DNA from: Bugulina stolonifera
Lineage: Eukaryota; Bryozoa; Gymnolaemata; Cheilostomatida; Bugulidae
Assembly (NCBI GenBank): GCA_935421135.1
Contig: OW285195.1
Span: 16,010,158-16,074,157, forward strand
DNA length: 64,000 bases
Direction: 5' to 3'
Within the stretch, counting starts at the first letter, position 1. The number at the start of each line of letters is the position of its first letter. Of the stretch, positions 23,406-42,952 are shown piece after piece. The notes beneath the pieces are model-generated. The model searched no databases. It had not been told where the DNA came from and worked only from the letters and a program-made list of their open reading frames with translations. A program made the position numbers and the translations under genes.

Positions 23406-26400
23406 GAGAGATAAATTTTTCACAATATGCTATTTACTAGAGTTGAAGAGATATGGGTATTTAACTAATCTAATCAATGTTGTTGAGAGAAACACTGTGT
23501 AAAACTATGTACATGTGGGTGACAGTGAAAGAGTTGAAACATGGTATTTATATTTGAATGTGGTAGACTGTATAATATCGAAAACTATTTAAACGACTCA
23601 ATAAATCAAATTATGATATTATTTTACATTAATTAATCTGAGCTAGCATTGTAGCCTTAGATCTGTTGCTGGCATTATAAAGGTTTTGACCCCTGGGGGA
23701 TATGCCTAAGACCAGAAGTCTAGTCTTGATTTCATAATTTCTGTATATTTAGATTTCTTATCCTAAAGCTTTGCAATGATTAAATTTTTGTCACTCATAT
23801 GAGAGTAGAATAACTATGTAATTTGAAGAAGCTATCAGGAGGTCCAGGGACATAATTATCATGTGAACTAAGATAAGGTTCAACCAAATCTGCCGTTACT
23901 CGTAAAAGTGCGCTAGTCATCCAAAGAAGATTGTGATTTTTGGCAAAAGATTAATCAGTCAGCTTTGTCTGGTATCTTTACAACTCTACTTTTTATTTTA
24001 GGAAAGTATAAGTGACTCTCAGACTAGAAGGATTCACCAGGACTTAGGCTATCAGTGTAGCCGTAATACCAACTTCAAGTTTGTTGTATTAAAATATTTA
24101 TTTTTGTATATTCTATTGTTTGTTAAAATACTATTTTATGATCTGCACAGGCAGGCAGTAACTGCTTGTGATTGACTTGTACTTCTCTGCTCGAATAGTA
24201 CTAATTTACTTCAAACATATTTCTGATACATATTTTAGTATTCCTTTAATTAATTTTGTATAATGTAATACCAACTTAATAAATAATTATGTCATATTAT
24301 AAACCTATTATACTATTTTTATCCACTAATGTGACCACAATATCCCCAAATAAGCTATGTGGTTGAAAGAGCATATACTGTAATGATGAAAATACTTCCA
24401 GTAAGATGAATTAATAATTTAATTGGTCTCTCCCAACAATTATATAATATACATGTAATGGTTTAAACAGGAGCAAGTATTCCAAGTTTTCTCTCAGGGG
24501 AGTTTTAAATAGAAAAGATGACAAACTAGTCCGACCTATTAAGTCAGTTAATAGCTCGTAAAGAATGAGTCAATTACAGAATACCACACCAGAAAACTTA
24601 CTAATTAGTCTTTGATTAATTTAAATAACATTTAATTGGGTGAATAATCATTAATAAGTTTTGCAAACAATAGCAGGTGGAGAACATTAGTTCCCACCCA
24701 GTGTGAATATCCCAGTGTAGAACTATAATAATAGTGTAACATACCGTAGGTATAACAAGCTGCTCCTCCCTATACATGGGCAGGTAGAGGTAGATACGTC
24801 TGCAGGACATGAGCGTTTGGGAGGACAGGTCTCCATGACATCTAAAAATAGGAAGTAACTTGTAATGACTTTTTCCCTCGATAATAGTTAAAGCATATCC
24901 TAAAATTCCTATGGTGAAACAATTCTAAACAAAATCAATTATTATTATTATGCAAGTAGCAATACACTAACATATTTATATGTTATAATAATTGTTATTG
25001 TGGCAGACTAGAGTGGTTAATATAAGACAGAAAATCAACACATATATCAATCATATTATGTACAAGTGTACCTTTGTACATGCATATATCATGCATATAC
25101 AGTATACATTGTCAAGAGAGTTCGGTTGTTGTTCTCTCCTGCAATAATAGACCTTGCACCCATAATGCACCTTGTACCCATAATACACCCCAGGAGCCTT
25201 ACTCCTTCTACCCTTAGCGTACATGTATATCATGTAGCCTCGGTTCTAAGTCCTCCAGCAGAATGAAGGGGTACTGCTCACTCAAACTCAATCAACAGCC
25301 CATCCTTATTCAAGGTTTGTTTTTGTTTTTGGTTATTGTCAAGACACTAAGCCACCCAAATTAATGGACTTCAGAAGCACGAAGCCTGTATGAGTGAGAG
25401 GTGCTGGGCTCTAGGTGGGAGAGCTCACCCTCCACCGCAAGAGTTCATGGGTCCTGAACCTGAGGCTACTACACCAACTTGCCATTACTTACATGTATTT
25501 ACAACAGCCAATTCACAGAATGTTGGTAGATTTTTGAAGCACATCTGTGTACATGTATGTGGCAGCATAAAATGGAAATAATAAGCACATTGTCAAATAA
25601 GTACAAAGATAGACTGGAGAATGAATTACTTGTAGAAGTAATAATCGTCTAACAAGAAGGCTCCATACTTTAAGGTCAAGGTGAATGAGCACTACCTCTC
25701 ATATAATTATTATCATACTCGTACACAATTTACTTCCATTTTAGTATTCTTCAATGACCTCTTCTCTAGGATAGGTTTAGTAACACCAACTCAAGTGTAT
25801 AATAAAAGTCTGAAAGAGGTCATAGCTGCTGTGACTAGAGGTCTATAGTCCTGTCAAGTTAAGTTGCAAGTAAAGTAGGTCCGTAATAAACAAATAAAAT
25901 CTGGGAAAATGACGTTTAATTCACATAAAATCACTCTTAGTGCATATTTTGGGAATTGTCCCTTATTGTACATTACTAACAGGAGAGAATAACTTCAAAG
26001 TATGGAGCATAAAGCTTATTATGACATTGTCATTGTCATAATAAGCTCGTAATAAGTCATGCTAATGGTCCAGGAACCAAAAGGGAGAGTCAATTGATGG
26101 TCTATACTTATCATTATCTGCAAATCTACATGTAAACTAAAGAATGTCTAAAATGTCAGTTTTTAGAAGCTACTATCATGGTGGCTACTTTCATGGATAC
26201 TACGCTGACGATCAGCTCACATGTCTGTATAATTAAACTGATCACTGATTGGATGATGGTATAAAATGGATTCTTTGAGTGTTATTTCATACCTGGAGCG
26301 TAATCCAAATTAAAAATGTTAATTCGCAAGCAAAATATGAATAGAATACTTAAGAGCACAACTGACTGTTGAGGGGGGGAGGTGGCTGGAGTACCCCTGT

Positions 26401-27315
26401 CAACGTGATGTTGTATCTGCTCGACTATCAGGTTAAGCATTACAGACATGAAGCTTTATATGAATTAGTCTACATGCACAAAGTCATGTAGGCCATGTGT
26501 TATGTTGAACCATAATACATTTGTATAACAAGTGGTTGGAGTTATCCCTCCCCTGCTGTTAAGTGGTACACATGCACATGACATAGTTGGAGTTGCCTTT
26601 TCTTACCATAAGAATAAGCCAGATGTGTTAAACACTGGGGTGCTGTCCGAGATTGTGTTACTATATTATGATGCTGATTATACATCATAACAATATTAAT
26701 ACATGTTCCCTTGTGACATGTACAACGTATTCCAAGTGTTGGGCAACCTGCATAGTGACTTACACACTACATGTACTCACTTCCTTCACAAAGACGTGGA
26801 GGTGTGTTACATACATCCAGTCATAATCTAGTGTAATTATTCACAAGCTAGTTGTTTTTGTGTACTTCTACCACCCACTACTCATGAACAAGATTAAACT
26901 GAATATAAGACTATTAATTTAGACTCCAGCAATGTACAGAATTATAAAGCAGTAACAGTGTAGCCAATCAAATTCGCCAAGACATCAAGTTTTGTTACGA
27001 TCCCTTATACAAGAGCTAATAGCCTTAGAGACACACTTCATAGCTTAGTTATGCTTGACTACTGACCATTTAGTTAATAGTTTACTCCTGCAGCTAATAT
27101 TAGACAGTAATCCTGATGGTAGCATATTTGTGGTAGCTTAAGTTCCTAGTAAATAGTGAACCATGGCAGTGTGCACGTACTAGAGGCTACATTATCCTTA
27201 CATTGCATATTATCACCTGCCATATTATGCTTTACATGTTGTTTCATTTTTAATTTGAGCAAATTTTGAAAATCTTGTTTGTACATGTGAAACAGAATAA
27301 TGTTTGCTTTAGTAG
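23406..27315. other. Gene 3 3' flank and intergenic DNA
   Basis: It contains a possible terminal exon of gene 3 beginning at 24002 and one minus-strand exon candidate at 24745-24841. A repeat fragment resembling 8300-8390 lies at 25,315-25,400. No other gene supported. Confidence 0.5.
24745..24841 (-). other. Candidate isolated minus-strand coding exon
   Basis: On the minus strand cctatttttag is followed by a 97-nt open segment (one base, then 32 codons, including MSCRRIYLYLPMYREEQLVI) and a gtatgt donor (opposite 24739-24744). Composition and borders look like a genuine internal exon. I cannot find partner exons or name the protein. It may belong with the 6273-6332 candidate or be unrelated. 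Confidence 0.38.
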
Positions 27316-27500
27316 TTTTCAGCAAAACATACATGTAATACAGCAATACAGTAACACAGCAATACTATAATGCAGCAATACTGTAATACAGTAATACAGC
27401 AATGCAGCAATACAGTAATACAGCAATACAGTAATACTGTAATACTGTAATACAGTAATACAGTAATACAATAATACATGTAATACAGTAATACATGTAG
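27316..27500. repeat. AATACAGT octamer repeat
   Basis: About 22 imperfect 8-bp units (aatacagt, aatacagc, aatactgt), ending with aatacatgt units. Confidence 0.85.
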
Positions 27501-28342
27501 CACATGACCAACATTGGCGCTGAACATAGCTAGTCAACCATATTAGCGGTAATTATTGTAGCTATTCCTGATAAACCACTAGACAGAGCACTGCCGGATG
27601 TATTTGGTTAGGTATCTATACCCCTGCTGCAATGCGCCAGTCTCAGTAGATTTCTATTAATATAATACAATCTGATTGAGGGTTGATTAAAATGGTGGAA
27701 GAAGAACAATGTTGGGGTGTGATACTATGGCTAAACATGTTATTTCTATAAATGTGCCATAACCAATGACTGTACGGATACTATAAATGGAATGCAATTA
27801 ATTATCTACAGAAGAATACCAAAGTTTGTACAAGAATTAACTCTACCTGGCGTAGAGTATCGCTGAGTGGTACCTGTACAGTAAATACTGACCTCTTACA
27901 TCGTATCTGATTGGATCAATGGATACTACGATTCATACTCTATAAATGACTCACTGATTCATCTACGACTTCCTCCAACATGCGTACATCATACATATTT
28001 ATGGTTGTTTATACTGTTATTAAATTATTGATGTATTTAGTGATGTAATGAATATAAATTATCAACTATGCATATCCGTTACCATATTGACTAACTGTCC
28101 TATATGATACCTGAACCATAAGTGGTGGATAAAGAGAGGGGTTCTGCAGTAAATTAAAAGTTAAGGAGATCCACCAGCTAGTGTGTTTAATACGGAGATA
28201 CCAGATTTTTCTTTCTATATTGAATAAACTAAAGCAAGAGAAAATATGCTTAAAATATGATAAACTTTGGTGAAAGAGCTAAAACCATAAAGAAGTGTGG
28301 TTGAAGGGGACTATATACGCCACTTCTATGGAACTTATTGAC

Positions 28343-28354
28343 TATATATTAAAA
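28343..28354 (+). promoter_or_regulatory. Possible TATA box of gene 4
   Basis: tatatattaaaa lies about 70 bp before the gene 4 ATG. It is weaker than the TATA boxes of genes 2 and 3 but similarly placed. Confidence 0.4.
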
Positions 28355-28422
28355 TGGAACCCTATCTGATAAATAGTCCTTTCTGTTCAGAAGTTAACAT
28401 AAGTCGTACAAGTTACCTTAAG

Positions 28423-30270
28423 ATGGCAAAAGTAACCACATTCTTGGTTCTGCTAGTCTGCTGCGTTGTCTGCACGAGGGGAATGAATGGATTTGGTAAC
28501 GGAGGTAACCAAGGTAACGGAGAAGGGTAAGCTAATATAACAAATATTCCTAATTTGATATTGCCTGGTTACAGAGTGCTGTTTGCTGCTATACAATTGG
28601 TTCCAAGTGACGTGATTCCCCAATCACAATGTAAATTGTTTTACAATGAAGGACCTACTAATCCATTGCCTATAGACCAATGCTCTAGAGTCGGATGTGA
28701 CCAAGTTTAAATCTAGTGCTTCCTGGTAGACCTGTTACAGTGTTCAGTTCTAACAACCCACGCCAATGCAACAGACCAACACTTTCAATGTCTGCCATCT
28801 TATCGTATGCTATATCAGCAGTGCTAATAGCTTTATGCTCGCTATAACTTAAGAAACCGAGCCAAAGATGTTTCTCAGTGGATCATTGACTAGACACATC
28901 GATTCATATTTAAATTGTCAAACTTGAGTTAGTAAAAACATGCAGCTCTTCGGGATCTTCTGAGGACCTGCCTCTCAGATAATTTGCATTTAGATTACCT
29001 GATAACCTTAAGGCAATATAAGTGTGATTAATTACTTGTCCACCTAAGGTAATTATGGAGCTAATCACGAACTGTATTCTAATAAATCACCGAGTCCTCT
29101 GTGTTAGAACCAGGGCCAGGCTAGAGTATAATAACTTGCTGTGATTTTCACCAACAAAGTGTACTTATTATGTTCATTATGTATGGTTTCCTACAGGAAC
29201 ACCAATGGTGGAACAGGGTTCAACTGTGAACAGTTTCTCAGAGAGCTTGGAGGAGTGATAACGGATGCAGAAATGCTCAGGGCTCTTGGTATTCCTCAAC
29301 AATGTTTGAATGCGGTTCAAGCACAATCGAGCAGTGGTAACACTTCCAGGAGGCCAACAACAGCTCTACCTTCAACAGCACATTCAATGGCTGCCTCTAG
29401 AACTGCTAGGATAGTGTCAGCAGCAGCCTCTAGGCAAAGGTCTGCTTCTCCTTCAGTCACACCAAAGCCAACCACCAGAGCTGCACGGCCACCAACAACC
29501 AGACAACCACCAACAACCACTCAACCACCAACAACCACTCAACCACCAACAACCACTCAACCACCAACAACCACACAACCACCAACAACCACACAACCAC
29601 CAACAACTACTCAACCACCAACAACCACGCAACCACCAACAACCACTCGACCGCCGAAAACCATTCAACGACTGGCAACTACTCAACCACCGGCAAACAC
29701 TCAACCACCAGCAACTACCACAACCACTCAGCCAAGACCCACCACTGTCACCACCACTCATCCAAGTACGACAACTACAACCACAACGGCTCCTGTCCCC
29801 ACCACACCAAGACAAGCTAGCAGAGCATCGGGAACAGGATTGATTGCAAACAGATGTCATGTGAGAGGTATGTACAATGTATATACCACCAGCATATTAT
29901 ATACATTGCAAATACATTTCCAACTTTAATTCAACGTTTGATGTTTTGCCGTTCTAAGAGCTAGTACTTTGGTTTACAACTTTCTTCAAGTCTTAAATTA
30001 GTTATACTTATAGCCTTAGCCCTATTTTACAGTTCCACTGAAATTTTGTAGAGCTCGAGCTAACTTGAATCAATGGTCAAATACTGCACGTGGTATTAAT
30101 GTTGTTAATTGATTTTCATACTACGTGTTACAGTGCCAGCAAAGATGGAGTGTAAGAAGTTTGGTGCTCACAAATGTCCAAGTGGTTTAGCATATGATGT
30201 AACCAGATGTATCTGTATCCACAAACGCGATATTAACCTGGAAACATGTGAACCAGTAAATGTCTACTAG
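28423..30270 (+). CDS. Gene 4: Thr/Pro-rich mucin-like secreted protein with six-Cys module
   Basis: Exons: 28423-28526 (phase 2), 29197-29867 (phase 1), 30134-30270; 912 nt, 303 residues. Residues 1-20 (MAKVTTFLVLLVCCVVCTRG) are a signal peptide. A Gly/Asn-rich stretch follows, then a Cys-flanked, helix-like segment (C45 to C71, with ELGGVITDAEMLRALGIPQQ) not found in the other genes. Next are a Ser/Thr/Arg-rich part, roughly nine TTTQPP-type repeats and a Thr-rich tail. The C-terminal module starts NRC before the phase-1 intron and continues C-x7-C-x10-C-x-C-x10-C; here the usual CNH is CIH. A donor gtatga at 30289 lies after the TAG, and a 3'UTR exon probably starts at 30606, with AATAAA near 30738. 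Likely O-glycosylated extracellular protein (inferred). Confidence 0.88.
29512..29660 (+). repeat. Coding TTTQPP repeat of gene 4
   Basis: Tandem 18-bp coding units ccaacaaccactcaacca, about eight to nine copies, giving Pro-Thr-Thr-Thr-Gln-Pro. Mucin/extensin-like linker. Confidence 0.9.
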
Positions 30271-30605
30271 AACCACGATCCCCTGAAGGTATGACTCATA
30301 AGTAATACCAGAATCTATAATTAGTGCAGTTGTTTTAATTAGGATTAGTATAATCTCATGATAATCTATATAAATATAGAAACTCGTTGGTCGGTATTGT
30401 TAAACATTCCATCCTCAGTAGGCTTATGGTTTTTTCAATCTACCAGATTATGATAGCGATTTCATGGTTTTAAACCAACAAATTAAATAATATAGGACTA
30501 TAATCCTCTGAAGTTGAATTCATTTCTGATTCATAGTGAAAATAAGAAGTAAATAAAAGATGAGTCACCAATTACACAATATTCTACTTTTATTTTATCT
30601 TACAG

Positions 30606-30760
30606 GATGATATAAAGAGCTGAAGGCAATCCAGAATGTCGGACATACACACTGTTGGTCGTTCTATTCCACACGGTTCTACAGTGAATTCCAATCAAAC
30701 TTTGTGCTCAAACTTCTTATCTGACTTACATAATAACAATAAAATTAAAATTAATACAAA
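30606..30760 (+). other. Probable 3'UTR exon and polyadenylation signal of gene 4
   Basis: The acceptor ttatcttacag ends at 30605, matching the donor at 30289. An AATAAA hexamer occurs at about 30738. No cDNA is available to confirm. Confidence 0.45.
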
Positions 30761-31661
30761 CAATAGTTGTTTTTCGGCTATTAGAGAATATTTTTCAGCC
30801 CAATTTTCTGCAAAAATAACCTTTTAAAAATTTGAACATACTTTTTTATTTTTTAGTCCTTTTGTATGCTAATATTATATATCTTTTTCATCTGACTGTA
30901 TTATTGTTATCTTTACATAATTTTATTTTTATTTATTACAACTTTGTTGCACTATTATAAATATATTGTTATTCCTATATATCATTTCACAACACAGTCG
31001 CACTTACCAGAACCCAATACATAATTTATAAGAATATAAGAACTATCAATGATTGGTCAGGGCCTACAAAGGAGTGAAACAAACGCTAGCTCAGCCTCTG
31101 CTGACAAAATAACTGGGTAGCAAGCTAAATATAAAGAGAGCAACTAAACAGAATCCGTATTACTTTGGTATTACTTTTCATTCAAACATCTTCAAGTTTA
31201 CAAAGTTATGCATAGTAGCAGTCATGTGACCTTTCTGTCTGCCGCTGTTCCTCAGGTACAAAAGGGACATCAAGTCATCAGCAGCATCTCTATGTTACTA
31301 ATGGGAACTATTTAGTGTGCCAGTACAAGCTGAAGGTTTTCTCTATCCAGAACTATCTGATCACACCTTCCACCACGTCCAAACATTCTTTTACAGCCTG
31401 ATCTCTAATTGGTTAACCTTATTGTAACATAGTTATATGAATCACTGTGATTGTAAATAGTTTAGAATACCCACTGGCTCCGGTAACTACCCACTCACCA
31501 CACCTAACTTTGGCAATCAACAGTACTAGTATGATACATATTTAAGAATTTATGACCTTCAAACTTACAAATCAACAAATATTTCAATTCTGAATGTAAT
31601 AAGAATGAATTGAAGAATCCCTTTGAACAACTCTGATGGTTGCGAATGACACCAGGCAGTG

Positions 31662-31712
31662 CAAGGTGCTACAAGGTGCTACAAGGTGCTACAAGGTGCT
31701 ACAAGGTGCTAC
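31662..31712. repeat. 10-bp minisatellite, 5 copies
   Basis: Five perfect copies of caaggtgcta. The core aaggtgcta also occurs in the CDA3 intron array. Confidence 0.9.
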
Positions 31713-32819
31713 CTATCTAATTCCTGACCAAAATGAATAAAAATAAACTTAATGTGTTTGAAATAGTATTTCACACATGACTAGTGTACCAACCGCTACA
31801 AACATACTGGATAAAGAGAATAAACTGTACACCTCTCAACATACTCCCTGAATATTTCTTCCTGTAGGTGGGTGACAAAAACTGGACTATAATTTAACCT
31901 CACCACTAAATTAATTATGATTAGCCTACTACTACCTACTACCAGGCTGGAATTCATTTAATTCTTTTTTCAAACAAAGAAGCAGCAGAATGAATTTTTC
32001 TGGAAAATGCTGTGATAGAAACACACGAGAGCATTTTTGAGCAAATTTGACGCACAGATTCTGCTAAGGTCCCAGCTCTCTTAAAACTCTCAACCTGTGT
32101 TAACAGAGGAGTTGAGGTGATTCGCTAATCAATGATTTGCAAGTAAAAAGTTTAATAAATATAAACACGGGTTGTTGCTCAGCTAATAGAAGCTGAAATA
32201 CGATTTACTAACAACTGGCAAATCACGCCGCTCTACACTCACCCAGTATGTTTGTCTAGGTTATAGCGCTTGATGCTTTCACCAAAACGCTCACTCAAAA
32301 AGCTCTCCCATGTGTTTCTACTTTGAGTGTTATTAATACGCTTGTTACATCAATCTGTCACTTACATTCTTTACGTAATAGAAGGGTCACAGTTACTATT
32401 GTCATACATTCATGTAACAAACATGTATATATGAATTATATAAGACATTAAAAGATTAGCTTACAACCACAGAGAGAGGATAACTCTGACAATGTGTAAC
32501 TACAACGAGAAGATAGCTATTACACTGACTGTATCGACAAAGAGGGGACAAGTCTTGTATATATTTTTATCTGTGAAGGGAAGATAACTCTTATACTGTT
32601 CATGACTACAGAGATCGGATAACTCTTCAACCAATTGTGACTTGACATTGATCATACTATTTTAATACATGCCTAGCTATATACCCTATATATTCTAATT
32701 CATGTTATGTTATTCTAATTAATTCTTCTACAGATTGCACTATAATTTATTATAACCTACATGCCTGTATATAATAGTTGGCAGCTTGCCTACATGGTGG
32801 TTTGTAAGCCAATAATATC

Positions 32820-33000
32820 CCAGTATTAGTGCGGCGTTGTAGTAGATAAGTTTGTAAACACTTACTATTGATTGGAATTGCTTAACAATGGAGAGTCATG
32901 CTACACTGTTAGTTATGCGTTAAGGAATTACACAGCTACACAGCGATAGCAGGGAACAGTGCTTCCAATATTTTAGTAGTTGTTAGCAGAACGATTAACC
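32820..33000 (+). promoter_or_regulatory. CDA1 promoter region with blocks shared with CDA2
   Basis: The block tattagtgcggcgttgtag (about 32,824) and taaggaattacaca (about 32,922) recur in the same order upstream of CDA2 (42,783 and 42,869). The surrounding sequence has diverged, so these are retained from duplication and may be regulatory. No TATA box. Confidence 0.45.
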
Positions 33001-41148
<8,148 letters not shown>

Positions 41149-42780
41149 ACTACCATGAGACGTGATCTAGAGACGGGAGTGCAGTGTCTCTTAGCATGAG
41201 AATAATATCTGATTCAACTTCCTGTTTATCCAGTAATACTCACATTATATTCTTTTATTTAGAAGTTATTTTTATAAATAATTCTACCAATATTATAATA
41301 CGATCATAATATATTATTCAAGATGTGTTATGTAGATGTATGTTTACATTGTTAGACATGGTGTATCTTATATTTTTTTAGTTTCTCCTTCCACATCATA
41401 ACCCACAATAGTCAGTTGAATGTTGTCACCAGACTATCACTCATATTATACACATATAACTGACTGTATTTATTCCGAACTGCACTGGCCAATGTGTTGT
41501 TCTGTACTTTCCTTTTCTAGTGACAGGTATATAAGTATAATATGCTGGAATTTCCTGGTTACAGCCAGATCTTAGTTGAACTGAAAGCTTTTTTTAATAT
41601 TTGAAATTACCAAAATTTTTGATAGTCAGCGTTGATGAGTCATTTACAAAGCCTCAAAGGTCATTCAGAGGTCATTGAAAATCTTTAATCAATGAGTCAA
41701 ATTTAACCGCATTGATCACAGTCTCCATCATTGCTTGAGACTTTACACGTAATACGACGTTAATTCAATGTCTTATATTGTGTTATTGTACAACACTTTA
41801 ATGCATTGTTTTATGATGTATTATTATAATACTGTAATGCAATGTTTTATAATGTATCATTATTTACTTTAATAATAATATTATAAATTTAATAACATTA
41901 ATAGAAACCACTCCTGCCAGAAATTATTAAAACAGTTAAAAACAAAATCCAAAGTCTTGACATAATAAGTAGAGAACTAAATATGCATTGTATCTCGTCC
42001 CACTTTAGAAGTAGAACAAAAGCGGTTGTTGCATTGATTGCACCTAATGCAATGGGCTGACCCTCATATCCATGCATGTCGGTGGTAGTACATACACCTC
42101 GGCCAAGTGTGCCTTATTTATGGTGGTAGATGAGCATACCAAGGCCTTGCTACCCCTTCTCTAGTCACTGCCTGTATGTACCCAGTGCTAAGTGCTGTGC
42201 ATCACGGCAGCAACAGACAGTGTTGGTGCCGCCATTATTAACTTGCCCAGCCGTGATGTGGCTGCTGTTGTTTTGAAAAAGGCAGAGCTGGATTTTTATT
42301 CTGTATGCAGAATAAAGATCCAGCTCTGCCTCTTTACTTACCGTCATTGGCGTCTGATATTTGTTTTAATTTGTATTCTAAACATTCAAACCATTCCCAC
42401 TACTATTATCCACGTGTAATTCCTTAGTATACAATCATGTGATTGAGCCTCTAGTTGAAGTTTCATTAGATGCCTTATGGACCGGGAATTGTTAAATATA
42501 TTTTGACCTGATTATAATAATCTGTCAGGTCAGGCCTTTTCCTATAGGTTAGAATACTTGTAGGCATATCAAACAACGTGTCCTGTTTTTGTTTGTGAAT
42601 GAGTCGTCTTCCTTAGTAACTGTTCAGTACTTTGGTACAACAACGCTATAGACTCTCAGATTTGTCTCATGTACTGAGCTACCACCTGGTATCTGTTGTA
42701 TTAATTACGACATTCATGTAGACCACAGGCTAAAATGCTGGCAGTTTTCCTATGAAATATTTGACCAATAGTGTTCTAGC
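41149..42780. other. CDA1 3' flank
   Basis: The first 110 bp after the CDA1 stop, including agagacgggagtgcagtgtc and tctgattcaacttcctgttt, are nearly identical to the CDA2 3' flank (45,682-45,790), indicating shared 3'UTR. The rest is AT-rich with no gene; a hairpin lies at 42,281. Confidence 0.6.
42281..42330. repeat. Near-perfect hairpin, 23-bp arms, 4-nt loop
   Basis: Arms 42281-42303 (ggcagagctggat start) and 42308-42330 pair with one mismatch around tatg. It could be a fold-back element or a small-RNA precursor; the short loop argues against a typical miRNA. Confidence 0.8.
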
Positions 42781-42952
42781 ATTAGTGCAGCGTTATAGGA
42801 TTTGTATTAGGCTTGTAATAGGCTACTGATAATTGTCATACTTAATGTTGTACATTGGGTTAAACAGTAAGGAATTACACAAGGATAATTATAGTACTGT
42901 AAGTTGTTTAAATATTTAGTATCCGTATTAAAATAAAGATTATACATCAGCG
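42780..42952 (+). promoter_or_regulatory. CDA2 promoter region with blocks shared with CDA1
   Basis: gcattagtgcagcgttatag and taaggaattacaca match the CDA1 upstream region in order and spacing. No TATA box at the expected place. Confidence 0.45.

Larger units (their letters stand above)
30761..33000. other. Intergenic DNA upstream of CDA1
   Basis: Very AT-rich at 30.75-31.0 kb. It contains a 10-bp repeat (caggtgctac-like, five copies, 31,662-31,712) and several dispersed gataactc motifs at 32.4-32.6 kb. No gene supported. Confidence 0.5.
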
